A stretch of 64,000 nucleotides of DNA from the NCBI RefSeq assembly GCF_900113315.1, contig NZ_FOZG01000002.1:1054001-1118000 (forward strand), read 5' to 3'. The notes beneath the pieces were generated by a model. It saw only the letters and a list, made by a program, of their open reading frames with translations, had not been told where the DNA came from and ran no database searches. A program made the position numbers and the translations under genes. Positions 24,570 to 32,528 of the stretch are shown piece by piece. This DNA is from Sphingomonas jatrophae. GTDB taxonomy: Bacteria > Pseudomonadota > Alphaproteobacteria > Sphingomonadales > Sphingomonadaceae. How positions within the stretch are numbered: position 1 is the first letter of the stretch; each line of letters starts with the position of its first letter.

Positions 24570-25699
24570 GCGACACGGTCGCCCGGATGGAGCGCGGCGT
24601 CGCCGCCTTCCCCGCCGACGAGTGGGACGCCTGCGCAGGGGACACCAACCCCTTCGTCAGCCACGCCTTCCTCTCCGCGCTCGAGGAAAGCGGCAGCGCC
24701 ACCGGACGGACCGGCTGGCAACCCGTGCCGATCGCCGTTGACGGCGCGGACGGCCGCGCCGCCGCGATCCTGCCGGCCTATGCCAAGAGCCACAGCCAGG
24801 GCGAATATGTCTTCGACCATGCCTGGGCGGACGCGCTGGAGCGGGCCGGCGGGCGCTATTACCCTAAGCTCCAGATCGCGGTGCCGTTCAGCCCGGTGCC
24901 CGGTCCGCGCCTGCTGCTGCGCGATGCGTCACTCGCCCCCGCTCTGCTGGCGGCAGCGGAGGCGGTGGTCGAGCAGAATGGCCTGTCCTCCGCCCATGCC
25001 ACCTTCGTCGCGCCCGAACAGGTGCCGTTGTTCGAGGCGGCGGGTTGGCTGATCCGTGCCGACCGCCAGTTCCACTGGGCCAATGACGGCTATCGCGACT
25101 TCGACGACTTCCTCGACCGCCTCGCCAGCCGCAAGCGGAAGGCCATTCGCAAGGAGCGCGCGGCGGCGGTCGAAGGGCTGGAGATCGTCCACCTGACGGG
25201 TGCCGAGATCGAGGAGCGGCATTGGGACGCCTTCTGGCGCTTCTACCAGGATACGGGCGCGCGGAAGTGGGGCCAGCCCTATCTCACCCGCCGCTTCTTC
25301 ACGCTGCTGGGCGAGCGGATGGGCGATGCCGTCATCCTGATGCTGGCCCTCCGCGGCGGCAAGCCGATTGCTGGCGCGCTCAATCTGGTCGGCCGCGATA
25401 CGCTCTACGGCCGCTATTGGGGTGCGACGGAGGAGGTGCCCTTCCTCCATTTCGAGCTCTGTTATTATCAGGCGATCGACGTCGCCATCGCCCGCGGCCT
25501 GAAGACGGTGGAGGCGGGCGCGCAAGGCTCGCACAAGCTGGCGCGGGGCTACACGCCGACGCCCACTTGGTCGGCCCACTATATCGCCGATCCCGGCTTC
25601 CGCCGCGCGGTCGCGGACTATCTCGTCCGTGAACGCGAGGCGGTGGCCGAGGACATCGAGGTGCTGACCGAGATGGGTCCGTTCAAGCGCGGCGGCTGA
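24566..25699 (+). CDS. GNAT/FemAB-like acyltransferase (DUF482 family)
   Basis: A 377-residue protein of the peptidogalycan-biosynthesis (DUF482) group in the GNAT superfamily; enzymatic activity has not been defined. Recognisable segments are NPFVSHAFLSALEESGSA near 29-46, the conserved YPKLQIAVPFSPVPGPRLL near 100-118, and HWDAFWRFYQDTGARKWGQPYLTRRFF near 220-246. The C-terminal GAQGSHKLARGYTP has the arginine/glycine run expected at the acyl-CoA site. It is cytosolic. An ATGA overlap couples it to the glycerophosphodiesterase gene, so it belongs to the RidA-led string. Confidence 0.85.
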   Translation: MSDTVARMERGVAAFPADEWDACAGDTNPFVSHAFLSALEESGSATGRTGWQPVPIAVDGADGRAAAILPAYAKSHSQGEYVFDHAWADALERAGGRYYPKLQIAVPFSPVPGPRLLLRDASLAPALLAAAEAVVEQNGLSSAHATFVAPEQVPLFEAAGWLIRADRQFHWANDGYRDFDDFLDRLASRKRKAIRKERAAAVEGLEIVHLTGAEIEERHWDAFWRFYQDTGARKWGQPYLTRRFFTLLGERMGDAVILMLALRGGKPIAGALNLVGRDTLYGRYWGATEEVPFLHFELCYYQAIDVAIARGLKTVEAGAQGSHKLARGYTPTPTWSAHYIADPGFRRAVADYLVREREAVAEDIEVLTEMGPFKRGG

Positions 25700-25723
25700 G
25701 GCCGCCGCGCCCGGGCCTATGGC

Positions 25724-26398
25724 TTAGCCGCGATCGTCCGTCAGCGGCACGATGCGCACTTCGACACGGCGGTTCTGGCTGCGCCCGTCGGGCGTGTCGT
25801 TGCTGGCGATCGGCTGGCTCGCGCCGAAGCCCTGCGTCGCCATCCGCGCCGGCGCCACGCCGCGGGTCGAGAGGTAATCGGCGACCGAGCGGGCACGGTT
25901 CTGCGACAGCGGCACGTTGATCGCATCGTTGCCGGTCGAATCCGTGTGGCCGTAGACGTCGATGATCGTTTGCGGATAGTCCGAAAGCGTCGATGCGACC
26001 TGATCCAGCGTGCTGCGGAATTCGGGCTTGATCGCATAGCTGTTGGTGTCGAACGTGATGCCGGCGGGGATATCCAGCTTGATCTGGTCGCCCTCGCGAA
26101 CGACGTTCACGCCCGTGCCTGCCGTCTTGCGGCGCAGCTCCTGCTCCTGCCGGTCCATATATCCGCCGACGGCCGCACCCGCGATCGCGCCGATGCCGGT
26201 GCCGACGATCTTCTCCGTCCGGTCGCGCCGCCCACCCAGCACGTCGCCCGCGAGGAAGCCGCCGAGCGCGCCGACGCCCGCGCCGATCGCCGCGCGCGAC
26301 ACGCGCTGCTCGCCCGTTACCGGATCGGTGGTGCAAGCGGCAGTCGTCATCAGGCCGAGCGCCGCGACGGCGGCGGACAGGCTGTGGGTGCGGCGCAT
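25724..26398 (-). CDS. OmpA family lipoprotein (YiaD-like)
   Basis: A 224-residue outer-membrane-anchored peptidoglycan-binding protein. The signal peptide ends in a lipobox TAAC with Cys22. Residues 38-85 form a glycine-zipper segment (AAIGAGVGALGGFLAGDVLGG and GTGIGAIAGAAVGGYMDRQ). An OmpA domain follows at about 105-220, with ITFDTNSYAIKP, DVYGHTDSTGND (diaminopimelate-binding Asp) and SQNRRVEVRIVP (Arg). This order is that of YiaD/Pal-like proteins. I chose ATG 26398. On its strand a GGAAC-N16-GGTT element (26461-26437) precedes it, one base from the EcfG consensus. It diverges from the CNNM-type gene. Confidence 0.92.
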   Translation of the reverse strand: MRRTHSLSAAVAALGLMTTAACTTDPVTGEQRVSRAAIGAGVGALGGFLAGDVLGGRRDRTEKIVGTGIGAIAGAAVGGYMDRQEQELRRKTAGTGVNVVREGDQIKLDIPAGITFDTNSYAIKPEFRSTLDQVASTLSDYPQTIIDVYGHTDSTGNDAINVPLSQNRARSVADYLSTRGVAPARMATQGFGASQPIASNDTPDGRSQNRRVEVRIVPLTDDRG

Positions 26399-26539
26399 CT
26401 TTGTGGTCTCCTCGATATTTCGATCCTGCCGCGGCCAACCTGAATCAAGCCGGGTGGTTCCAGCGCAGCGCGAACACGGGCCCGACGACGTAATCAGTTG
26501 TCGTGGACATGCTTTCCGTCCAAAGACCGCAGGCAGACC

Positions 26540-27847
26540 GTGGCTCAGCCTCTTCAACCCTTCCCCTGGATCGATTGCGCGATCATCATCGCGCTGATCG
26601 CGCTCAATGGTCTGTTCGCGATGAGCGAGCTGGCGATCGTCTCCGCGCGCAAGGCACGGCTGGAGGCGCGGGCGAAGAACGGCCGGGGCGCCGCCACCGC
26701 GATCCAGCTCGCCTCCGATCCCGGCCGCTTCCTGTCGACGGTGCAGATCGGCATCACGCTGATCGGCATCCTGGCGGGCGCCTATTCGGGTGCGAGCCTC
26801 GGCGGTCCGGTGGGCGAGCGGCTGATGCTGCTCGGCGTACCGGCGGACAGCGCAGCCGAAGTCGGTTTCGCCCTGGTGATCGTGCTGACCACCTATGTCT
26901 CGCTGATCGTCGGCGAACTCGTCCCCAAGCAGATCGCGCTGCGCAATCCCGAGCCGATCGCCATCTACATGGCGTTGCCCATGCTGTGGCTGTCCAAGGT
27001 GACCGCACCGGTCGTCTGGGTGCTCGACAAGTCGAGTGCGGCGATCTTCAAGCTCATGCGCCTGTCGCGCGAGGGTGAGTCGCAGGTGACCGCGGAGGAA
27101 CTGCACTTGATCGTCGCCGAGGCCTCCAATGCCGGCGTGATTGAGGAGAGCGAGCGCGCGATCATCTCCGGCGTGGTCCGCCTCGCCGACCGCCCCGCGC
27201 GCGAGGTGATGACGCCCCGCACCGAGATCGAGTGGATCGATTGCGGCTGGGATGCCGACACGCTGCGCCAGAAGCTCGGCGCGATGCCGCACAGCCGAAT
27301 GCCGGTGGCAAAGGGGTCGGTCGATGACATCGTCGGCGTGGTGCAGGCGCGCGACGTGCTGGCGGCGACGATCGCCGGCCGCCCGCTCGACCTCGAGGCG
27401 CTGATGCGCACCGCCCCGGTCATCCCCGACCAGATGGACGCGATGGACGCGCTCCAGGTGCTGCGTGCGGCGGAAGTGCCGATGGCACTGGTGCACGACG
27501 AATATGGCCATTTCGACGGCATCGTCACGCCGGCGGATCTGCTCGCGGCAATCGCTGGCGCCTTCGCCTCGGATGCGGACGAGGATGCCGATCCGCCGCT
27601 GGTCGAGCGGGCGGATGGCAGCCTGCTGATCTCCGGCTCGCTCGCCGCCGACATGATGGCGGAGCGGCTGCGCGTCACCCTGCCAGAGGATCGCGACTAT
27701 GCGACTGCTGCGGGCTTCGCGCTATCGGTGCTGCGCCACCTGCCGACGACGGGCGAGACGTTCGAGGCGGAGGGCTGGCGGTTCGAGATCGTCGACATGG
27801 ACGGGCGCAAGATCGACAAATTGCTCGCAACGCCGCTGGACGCCTGA
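26540..27847 (+). CDS. CNNM/CorC (HlyC) family transporter protein
   Basis: A 435-residue integral membrane protein with a DUF21/CNNM transmembrane domain (about 10-190; ALNGLFAMSELAIVSARKARLEARA, TLIGILAGAYSGASLGGP, YVSLIVGELVPKQIAL), two CBS domains (about 205-330; PAREVMTPRTEIEWID, MALVHDEYGHFDGIVTPADLL) and a C-terminal CorC_HlyC domain (about 345-430). Family members handle Mg2+ or Co2+ export or resistance, and are often mislabelled haemolysins. I prefer GTG 26540 (MAQPLQPFPWIDC) to a TTG at 26498, whose 14 extra residues are unlike the family. The transported ion cannot be told from sequence. Confidence 0.9.
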   Translation: MAQPLQPFPWIDCAIIIALIALNGLFAMSELAIVSARKARLEARAKNGRGAATAIQLASDPGRFLSTVQIGITLIGILAGAYSGASLGGPVGERLMLLGVPADSAAEVGFALVIVLTTYVSLIVGELVPKQIALRNPEPIAIYMALPMLWLSKVTAPVVWVLDKSSAAIFKLMRLSREGESQVTAEELHLIVAEASNAGVIEESERAIISGVVRLADRPAREVMTPRTEIEWIDCGWDADTLRQKLGAMPHSRMPVAKGSVDDIVGVVQARDVLAATIAGRPLDLEALMRTAPVIPDQMDAMDALQVLRAAEVPMALVHDEYGHFDGIVTPADLLAAIAGAFASDADEDADPPLVERADGSLLISGSLAADMMAERLRVTLPEDRDYATAAGFALSVLRHLPTTGETFEAEGWRFEIVDMDGRKIDKLLATPLDA

Positions 27848-27912
27848 GCATTAGGCCAAGAGGCGGCGAACGGCGATTGCGCATCGCCCTGCAAAGCCCC
27901 ACTCTCCCGGCC

Positions 27913-28770
27913 ATGCCCGATGCCCGCCCGCTCGTGCCGCGCCACCGCCTTTCGACGCGGCTGTGGCACTGGCTGAATGCCCTCACCGTCATCATCATGG
28001 TGATGAGCGGGCTGATGATCTTCAATGCGCATCCCCGGCTCTATTGGGGCAAGGCGGGCGCGAACAGCGATCCGGCCTGGCTGGAGATCGGCTCCACTGG
28101 CAATCGCGGGCTGGTTCGGATCGGTTCGGTCGAGATCCCGACCACGGGCGTGCTCGGCCTGTGGCGCGATGCGAACGGCGTCGAGCGGCGGCGCGCCTTC
28201 CCGCACTGGGCGACGATCCCGTCCGGCTACAGCCTGTCGAGCGCGCGGCTGTGGCATCTGTTCTTCGCGTGGGTCCTGATCGTCCCCGGCATCGCCTACC
28301 TGCTGTGGAGCGTGATCAACCGCCATCTTCGCCGCGATCTGCTGCCGTCGCGTGCGGAACTGCGGCCATCGGCGATCTGGCACGACGTGCGCCAGCATGC
28401 CCGGCTGCGCTTCCCCAAGGGGCAAGCTGCGCTCCGCTACAACATCCTCCAGAAACTGGCCTACTGCGCGGTGCTGTTGCTGATCCTGCCACTACTGGTG
28501 CTGACGGGTCTTGCCATGTCGCCCGCCATGGATGCGGGCTGGCCGTGGCTGCTTGATCTGTTCGGCGGGCGGCAGTCGGCCCGCTCGCTTCATTTCATCG
28601 CCATGGCCTCGCTGGTCGGCTTCATCCTCGTCCACCTCATCATGGTGGTGCTGGCGGGCCCGTGGAACGAGATCCGCTCGATGATCACCGGTCGCTTCCG
28701 CCTGCCGCCCGAAGAAGAAGATCAGGCCACCCACCCCGAGGGCGAAGTAAGGCGGGAGCATCTGCCATGA
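27913..28770 (+). CDS. Cytochrome b (cytochrome b561/NiFe-hydrogenase type), partner of a molybdoenzyme
   Basis: A 285-residue inner-membrane diheme cytochrome b. It has four main helices with heme-ligand histidines: STRLWHWLNALTVIIMVMSGL near 15-36, SARLWHLFFAWVLI near 112-125, a third helix near 185-206, and RSLHFIAMASLVGFILVHLIMVVLAGP near 228-254. It also has a long periplasmic loop (40-110). This pattern matches cytochrome b subunits of thiosulfate reductase and formate dehydrogenase. I chose ATG 27913 because the longer TTG start adds nonconserved residues. Its TGA overlaps the next ATG (ATGA), so it almost certainly passes electrons to or from the sulfite-oxidase-fold protein downstream. 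Confidence 0.9.
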   Translation: MPDARPLVPRHRLSTRLWHWLNALTVIIMVMSGLMIFNAHPRLYWGKAGANSDPAWLEIGSTGNRGLVRIGSVEIPTTGVLGLWRDANGVERRRAFPHWATIPSGYSLSSARLWHLFFAWVLIVPGIAYLLWSVINRHLRRDLLPSRAELRPSAIWHDVRQHARLRFPKGQAALRYNILQKLAYCAVLLLILPLLVLTGLAMSPAMDAGWPWLLDLFGGRQSARSLHFIAMASLVGFILVHLIMVVLAGPWNEIRSMITGRFRLPPEEEDQATHPEGEVRREHLP

Positions 28771-29513
28771 CGATCGGACGCCGCCCGCTGCTCGCCGGGC
28801 TCGCCGCACTGCCACTTACGGCGTGCGACCGGCTGGACGGCTCGCCCGCCTTCCGCTCGCTGCTGCGCACGGGTGAGCGGCTGACCCATGATACCCAACG
28901 CCTGCTGGTGGATCGCTCTGCGCTCGCCCGCGAATTCGGCGCAGGCGATTTGTCGACCGTGTTCCGCGCCAATGGCAACGTCACCGCAGCCGGCCCCGCT
29001 TATGCCGCCCATGTCGCCTCGGGCTTCCGCGACTGGCGGGTGCGGATCGACGGGCTCGTCACCCGGCCGCTCAGCGTGTCGCTGGACGAGATGCGCCGCC
29101 TGCCGCGTCGTACGCAGATCACGCGCCATGACTGCGTCGAGGGATGGAGCGCGATCGGCCAGTGGACCGGCGTGCCGCTGCGCATCCTGCTCGACATGGT
29201 GGGGGTGCAGAGCGCCGCGCGCTACATCGTCTTCCACTGCGCCGACCGCTTCGGGGCCACGCCATATTATGAGAGCGTCGACATGATCGACGCGCGCCAT
29301 CCGCAGACCATCCTTGCCTATGCCCTGAACGGCGCGGCGCTACCGGTCGCCAACGGTGCGCCGCTCCGCGTGCGGATCGAGCGGCAGCTCGGGTACAAGT
29401 CAGCCAAATATATTGAGCGGATCGAGGCGGTGGCGGATCTTGGGCAGATCGGCCGCGGCAAGGGCGGATATTGGGAAGATGTTGCCGATTACGCCTGGTA
29501 TGCCGGCATCTGA
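28767..29513 (+). CDS. Molybdopterin-dependent oxidoreductase (sulfite oxidase fold), lipoprotein-like
   Basis: A 248-residue protein with a sulfite-oxidase-like molybdopterin domain at about 75-235. The Mo-ligand cysteine is Cys123 in RHDCVEGWSAIGQWTGVPL, similar to the YedY/MsrP pattern. Other landmarks are PRRTQITRHD and AAIPVANGAPLRVRIERQLGYKSAKYIERIE-type text near 205-235. The N-terminus MTIGRRPLLAGLAALPLTACD has both a twin-arginine motif and a lipobox (LTAC, Cys20), so it may be a Tat-exported lipoprotein. It is coupled to the cytochrome b gene by ATGA. The substrate may be oxidised methionine or another S-oxide, but this is inference. Confidence 0.88.
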   Translation: MTIGRRPLLAGLAALPLTACDRLDGSPAFRSLLRTGERLTHDTQRLLVDRSALAREFGAGDLSTVFRANGNVTAAGPAYAAHVASGFRDWRVRIDGLVTRPLSVSLDEMRRLPRRTQITRHDCVEGWSAIGQWTGVPLRILLDMVGVQSAARYIVFHCADRFGATPYYESVDMIDARHPQTILAYALNGAALPVANGAPLRVRIERQLGYKSAKYIERIEAVADLGQIGRGKGGYWEDVADYAWYAGI

Positions 29514-29575
29514 TCTTCCCGGTTGCGCAGGCTGCCTCGCGCGCTAGTCTCCTGTCCCATTGAGGGACTTGATCG

Positions 29576-30595
29576 ATGCGAGTGCGCTTCTGGGGAACGC
29601 GGGGCTCGCTGCCGGTGGGCCCCCGCGCGGACAGCACGGCCGACAAGCTGGCGCGCGCGCTGCTCGCCGCTGACGGCCTACGCTTCGCCGATCGGGAGGA
29701 GGCACTCGCCTTCGTCGCCACCCTGCCCTTCGCATTGGGCGGTTCCTATGGCGGGGCGACGTCCTGCGTCGAGATCGAAGGGCCGGAGGATGCCTTCCTC
29801 GTCTGCGACATGGGCTCGGGTCTGCGTGAATTCGGCCTGGATGCGATGCATCGCATCGCCGCGGGCCATGCGCCCGTCTTTCACATCTTCCTGTCGCACA
29901 TGCACTGGGATCACATCATGGGATTCCCGTTCTTCGCGCCCGCCTTCGATCCGCGCGCGACGATCGTCATCCATGGCGGCCATCCCGACATGGAGCAGGC
30001 GCTGCGTCGGCAGCAGGAAGAAATCAGCTTCCCCGTGCCGTTCGACGCGCTACGCGCCACCATCTCGTTCCAGCCGATGCAGCCCGGACAGGTGCACGAG
30101 ATTGCAGGTGTGTTCGTTACGCTGGCAGTCCAGGATCACAGTCACGGAAGTTTCGCCTACCGCTTCGAAGCTGGTGGCGCGTCGCTCTGCTACGCCACCG
30201 ATGGCGAGCACAAGCTCGCCGATCGCGATGGCGCCGCGCGGTTCGGTGCCTTCCTGAAGGACGCCGATCTCGTCATCTTCGACACCATGTATTCGCTGGC
30301 CGAGAGTGTCACGCTGAAGGCGGATTGGGGCCACAGCTCCAATATCGTCGCGGTCGAATTGTGTCAGGCGGCAGGCGTCCGCACGCTCGCCATGTTCCAC
30401 CACGAGCCGACCAGCGATGACGAGGCGATCGCCGCCATGCACCGCGAGACGGTGCGTTACGCCGCCTTTAACGCTGCCGGTCACGCACGCCCGCTCGACG
30501 TGATCTGCGCCTTTGACGGGATGGAAGTCTTGCTTTCACCCGAGATCATCGAACAGGATCGTGCGAAATCTCACGGGTCGAAAGGTGAACATTGA
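29576..30595 (+). CDS. MBL-fold metallo-hydrolase (phosphodiesterase-like)
   Basis: A 339-residue metallo-beta-lactamase-fold protein with the signature HMHWDHIMG: His108, His110, Asp112 and His113 for the dinuclear metal site. A metal-bridging Asp lies in SLCYATDGEH and a further His in WGHSSN or FHHEP near 270-290. The start MRVRFWGTRGSLPVGP and the GATSCVEIE segment match the cyclic-nucleotide/RNase Z-like branch, where RFWGTRGS is typical. It could be a phosphodiesterase, but no substrate is shown. Promoter TTGACT-N16-CATAAG of the next gene overlaps its stop codon. Confidence 0.85.
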   Translation: MRVRFWGTRGSLPVGPRADSTADKLARALLAADGLRFADREEALAFVATLPFALGGSYGGATSCVEIEGPEDAFLVCDMGSGLREFGLDAMHRIAAGHAPVFHIFLSHMHWDHIMGFPFFAPAFDPRATIVIHGGHPDMEQALRRQQEEISFPVPFDALRATISFQPMQPGQVHEIAGVFVTLAVQDHSHGSFAYRFEAGGASLCYATDGEHKLADRDGAARFGAFLKDADLVIFDTMYSLAESVTLKADWGHSSNIVAVELCQAAGVRTLAMFHHEPTSDDEAIAAMHRETVRYAAFNAAGHARPLDVICAFDGMEVLLSPEIIEQDRAKSHGSKGEH

Positions 30596-30620
30596 CTGTA
30601 AACTTCCATTGCACATAAGT
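30592..30620 (+). promoter_or_regulatory. Probable promoter of the MucR-like gene
   Basis: TTGACT (30592-30597) with CATAAG or ATAAGT 16-17 bases on, in an unusually AT-rich patch (30585-30660), 91 bases before the start. The -10 match is moderate. MucR genes are often autorepressed at AT-rich promoters. Confidence 0.4.
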
Positions 30621-30710
30621 TACGCTTGCAGTTCGTGCATGATTCCACCATCTGATCAGCCAGTCCGGCCCGGGTCGCTGCGTTGGCCGGCCGAGTAGAT
30701 AGGAACCCTC

Positions 30711-31322
30711 ATGGCCGATACATCCGACGAAACCCTGCTGACGCTCACCGCGGACATCGTCGCCGCCTACGTCACCAACAATCGCCTGCCCGCGCAGGAT
30801 GTCGCGCCCGTGATCCAGCAGGTCCACGCCACGCTCGCCGGTCTCGGCAAGCCGGTCGAGGCGCCTGCTGAACAGCAGAAGCCGGCGGTTCCGGTCCGCT
30901 CTTCGATCAAGCCGGATCATCTCGTCTCGCTCGAGAGCGGCAAGAAGATGAAGATGCTCAAGCGTTATCTCATGACCAACTATGGCATGACGCCTGAGGA
31001 TTATCGCAAGAAGTGGGGCCTGCCTTCGGATTACCCGATGGTCGCGCCGAATTATTCGGAGAGCCGAAAGGCGCTGGCCAAGGCGATCGGCCTCGGCCGC
31101 AAGCCGCGCGATGCGGACGAGGCCGAGGGTGCCGAGCCGGAGCTCGACATCGCCGAGGCACCCGTCGACGAGACGCCTGCGGAGGCGGCTCCCGCGGAGA
31201 AGCCCGCGCCCAAGCGTCGCGGCAAGGCGGCGGCGAAGCCCGCAGCCGTGGAAGAGCCCGCTGCCGAGGCGGAGCCCGCTCCTGCACCGAAGCGTCGCGG
31301 CCGCAAGCCCAAGGGCGAGTGA
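30711..31322 (+). CDS. MucR/Ros family regulator lacking the zinc ligands, with a basic AT-hook-like tail
   Basis: A 203-residue MucR-family DNA-binding protein. The family core is clear: SIKPDHLVSLESGKKMKMLKRY, then GMTPEDYRKKWGLPSDYPMVAPNYSESR (about 66-120). Aligned to Ros/MucR, the four zinc-binding positions (Cys, Asp or Cys, His, His) are Ser73, Ser76, Tyr86 and Asn90, so no zinc can be bound in the usual way. Some Ros homologues fold without zinc, so function is still plausible. After residue 130 comes an acidic stretch, then a Lys/Ala-rich tail with KRRGKAAAK and KRRGRKPKGE, which resembles an AT-hook. MucR proteins repress exopolysaccharide, motility and cell-cycle genes in related bacteria. 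Confidence 0.9.
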   Translation: MADTSDETLLTLTADIVAAYVTNNRLPAQDVAPVIQQVHATLAGLGKPVEAPAEQQKPAVPVRSSIKPDHLVSLESGKKMKMLKRYLMTNYGMTPEDYRKKWGLPSDYPMVAPNYSESRKALAKAIGLGRKPRDADEAEGAEPELDIAEAPVDETPAEAAPAEKPAPKRRGKAAAKPAAVEEPAAEAEPAPAPKRRGRKPKGE

Positions 31323-31329
31323 CCGGCAC

Positions 31330-31366
31330 CGGCCGCCCGCACCGCGCGGGCGGCCGGACCGCTTTC
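31330..31366 (+). terminator. Strong hairpin terminator after the MucR-like gene
   Basis: A 12-bp perfect GC stem (31330-31341 with 31347-31358) and five-base loop are followed by ACCGCTTTCC. The T run is short, but the stem is very stable. Confidence 0.65.
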
Positions 31367-31457
31367 CCGCTGACCGCGACAGGACGAAGCGCGGCTGCGG
31401 CGGGGGGAAGAAAAAAGCACTTTCTCTACCGGTGCAGGGGAGAATAGCCTGCACGCA

Positions 31458-32471
31458 ATGACTCGCCGTCCTTTCCTAGCCGCGCTCACTGCGCTCCTGC
31501 TGGCGTCGCCACTCTTCGCCGCCGCTCCGCCGGTCAGCCTGCTCAACGTCTCCTACGATCCCACGCGTGAGTTGTACCGCGCGGTCAACGCCGCCTTTGC
31601 GCGGCAATGGGCCCGCACGCATGGCGGCCAAATCGTCACTATCCAGCAGAGCCATGGCGGCTCGGGCAAGCAGGCCCGCGCCATCATCGACGGGCTCGAT
31701 GCCGATGTTGCGACGCTCGGCCTCGCCTACGACATCGACGAAATCGCCAAGCGCTCCAAACTGCTGCCCGCCACGTGGCAATCCCGTCTGCCGGCAAACA
31801 GCGCGCCTTATTGGTCGACGATCGTGCTGTTGGTGCGCAAGGGCAATCCCAAGAACATCCGCGATTGGGATGATCTGGCAAAGCCCGGCGTCGAGGTCAT
31901 CACGCCCAATCCGAAGACCGGCGGCGGCGCACGCTGGAATTATCTCGCTGCTTGGGGCTATGCGCAGCGCCGCTACGTCACGGCCGCAGCCACGCGCGAT
32001 TTCATGACGCGGCTGTTCCACAACGTGCCCGTGCTCGACAGCGGTGCGCGCGGCGCCACCACCACCTTCGTCCAGCGCGGACAGGGGGATGTGCTGATCA
32101 CGTGGGAGAATGAGGCGATCCTCGCCCAGCAGGAGCTGGGCGGCGGCCAGTTCGAGATCGTCGTGCCGTCCGTCTCCGTCCTGGCGGAGCCTTCGGTCGC
32201 GCTGATGGACAAGGTAGTCGATCGCAAGGGCACGCGGGCACCCGCGCAGGCCTATCTCGATTTCCTCTACAGCCGCCAGGCGCAGGAACTGATCGCGCGC
32301 AATCATTACCGACCCCGCGACCCCGCGGTTGCCCGCCGCTACGCCGCCGATTTCCCGCGACTGGCGCTGTTGCAGGTGGATCGTAATTTCGGCGGCTGGG
32401 CGCGTGTGCAGCAGGCCCACTTCTCGAACGGCGGACTGTTCGACCGGATTTATCGAGACGCCAGGCGGTGA
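31458..32471 (+). CDS. Sulfate/thiosulfate ABC transporter substrate-binding protein
   Basis: A 337-residue periplasmic sulfate-binding protein of the Sbp/CysP family. A signal peptide (1-22, ASPLFAA) is followed by [20 protein letters not shown]. Typical ligand segments are [38 protein letters not shown] and [18 protein letters not shown]. No permease or ATPase gene is beside it, so it must work with a transporter elsewhere. A seven-base stem (31432-31438 with 31448-31454) places the GGGGAGA ribosome-binding stretch in its loop just before the ATG. It is flanked by terminators on both sides and is thus a single-gene unit. Confidence 0.93.
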   Translation: MTRRPFLAALTALLLASPLFAAAPPVSLLNVSYDPTRELYRAVNAAFARQWARTHGGQIVTIQQSHGGSGKQARAIIDGLDADVATLGLAYDIDEIAKRSKLLPATWQSRLPANSAPYWSTIVLLVRKGNPKNIRDWDDLAKPGVEVITPNPKTGGGARWNYLAAWGYAQRRYVTAAATRDFMTRLFHNVPVLDSGARGATTTFVQRGQGDVLITWENEAILAQQELGGGQFEIVVPSVSVLAEPSVALMDKVVDRKGTRAPAQAYLDFLYSRQAQELIARNHYRPRDPAVARRYAADFPRLALLQVDRNFGGWARVQQAHFSNGGLFDRIYRDARR

Positions 32472-32488
32472 CTCCCTGAGCGCACCCT

Positions 32489-32527
32489 GCGGCCCGGTCG
32501 CTTCACGGAGCGCCGGGCCGCTTCTTT
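32489..32527 (+). terminator. Terminator between the sulfate-binding and glycosyltransferase genes
   Basis: A nine-base stem (32489-32497 with 32513-32521), with an internal CGCT/AGCG pairing, is followed by TTCTTTG. The converging glycosyltransferase stop is at 32529, so it can serve both directions. Confidence 0.65.
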
Positions 32528-32528
32528 G

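Noticed and set aside
26399-27511. N-terminal extension of the OmpA lipoprotein, opposite the CNNM gene
   Set aside because: The extension is antisense to a well-supported CNNM/CorC gene. The lipobox and signal peptide place the true start at 26398.
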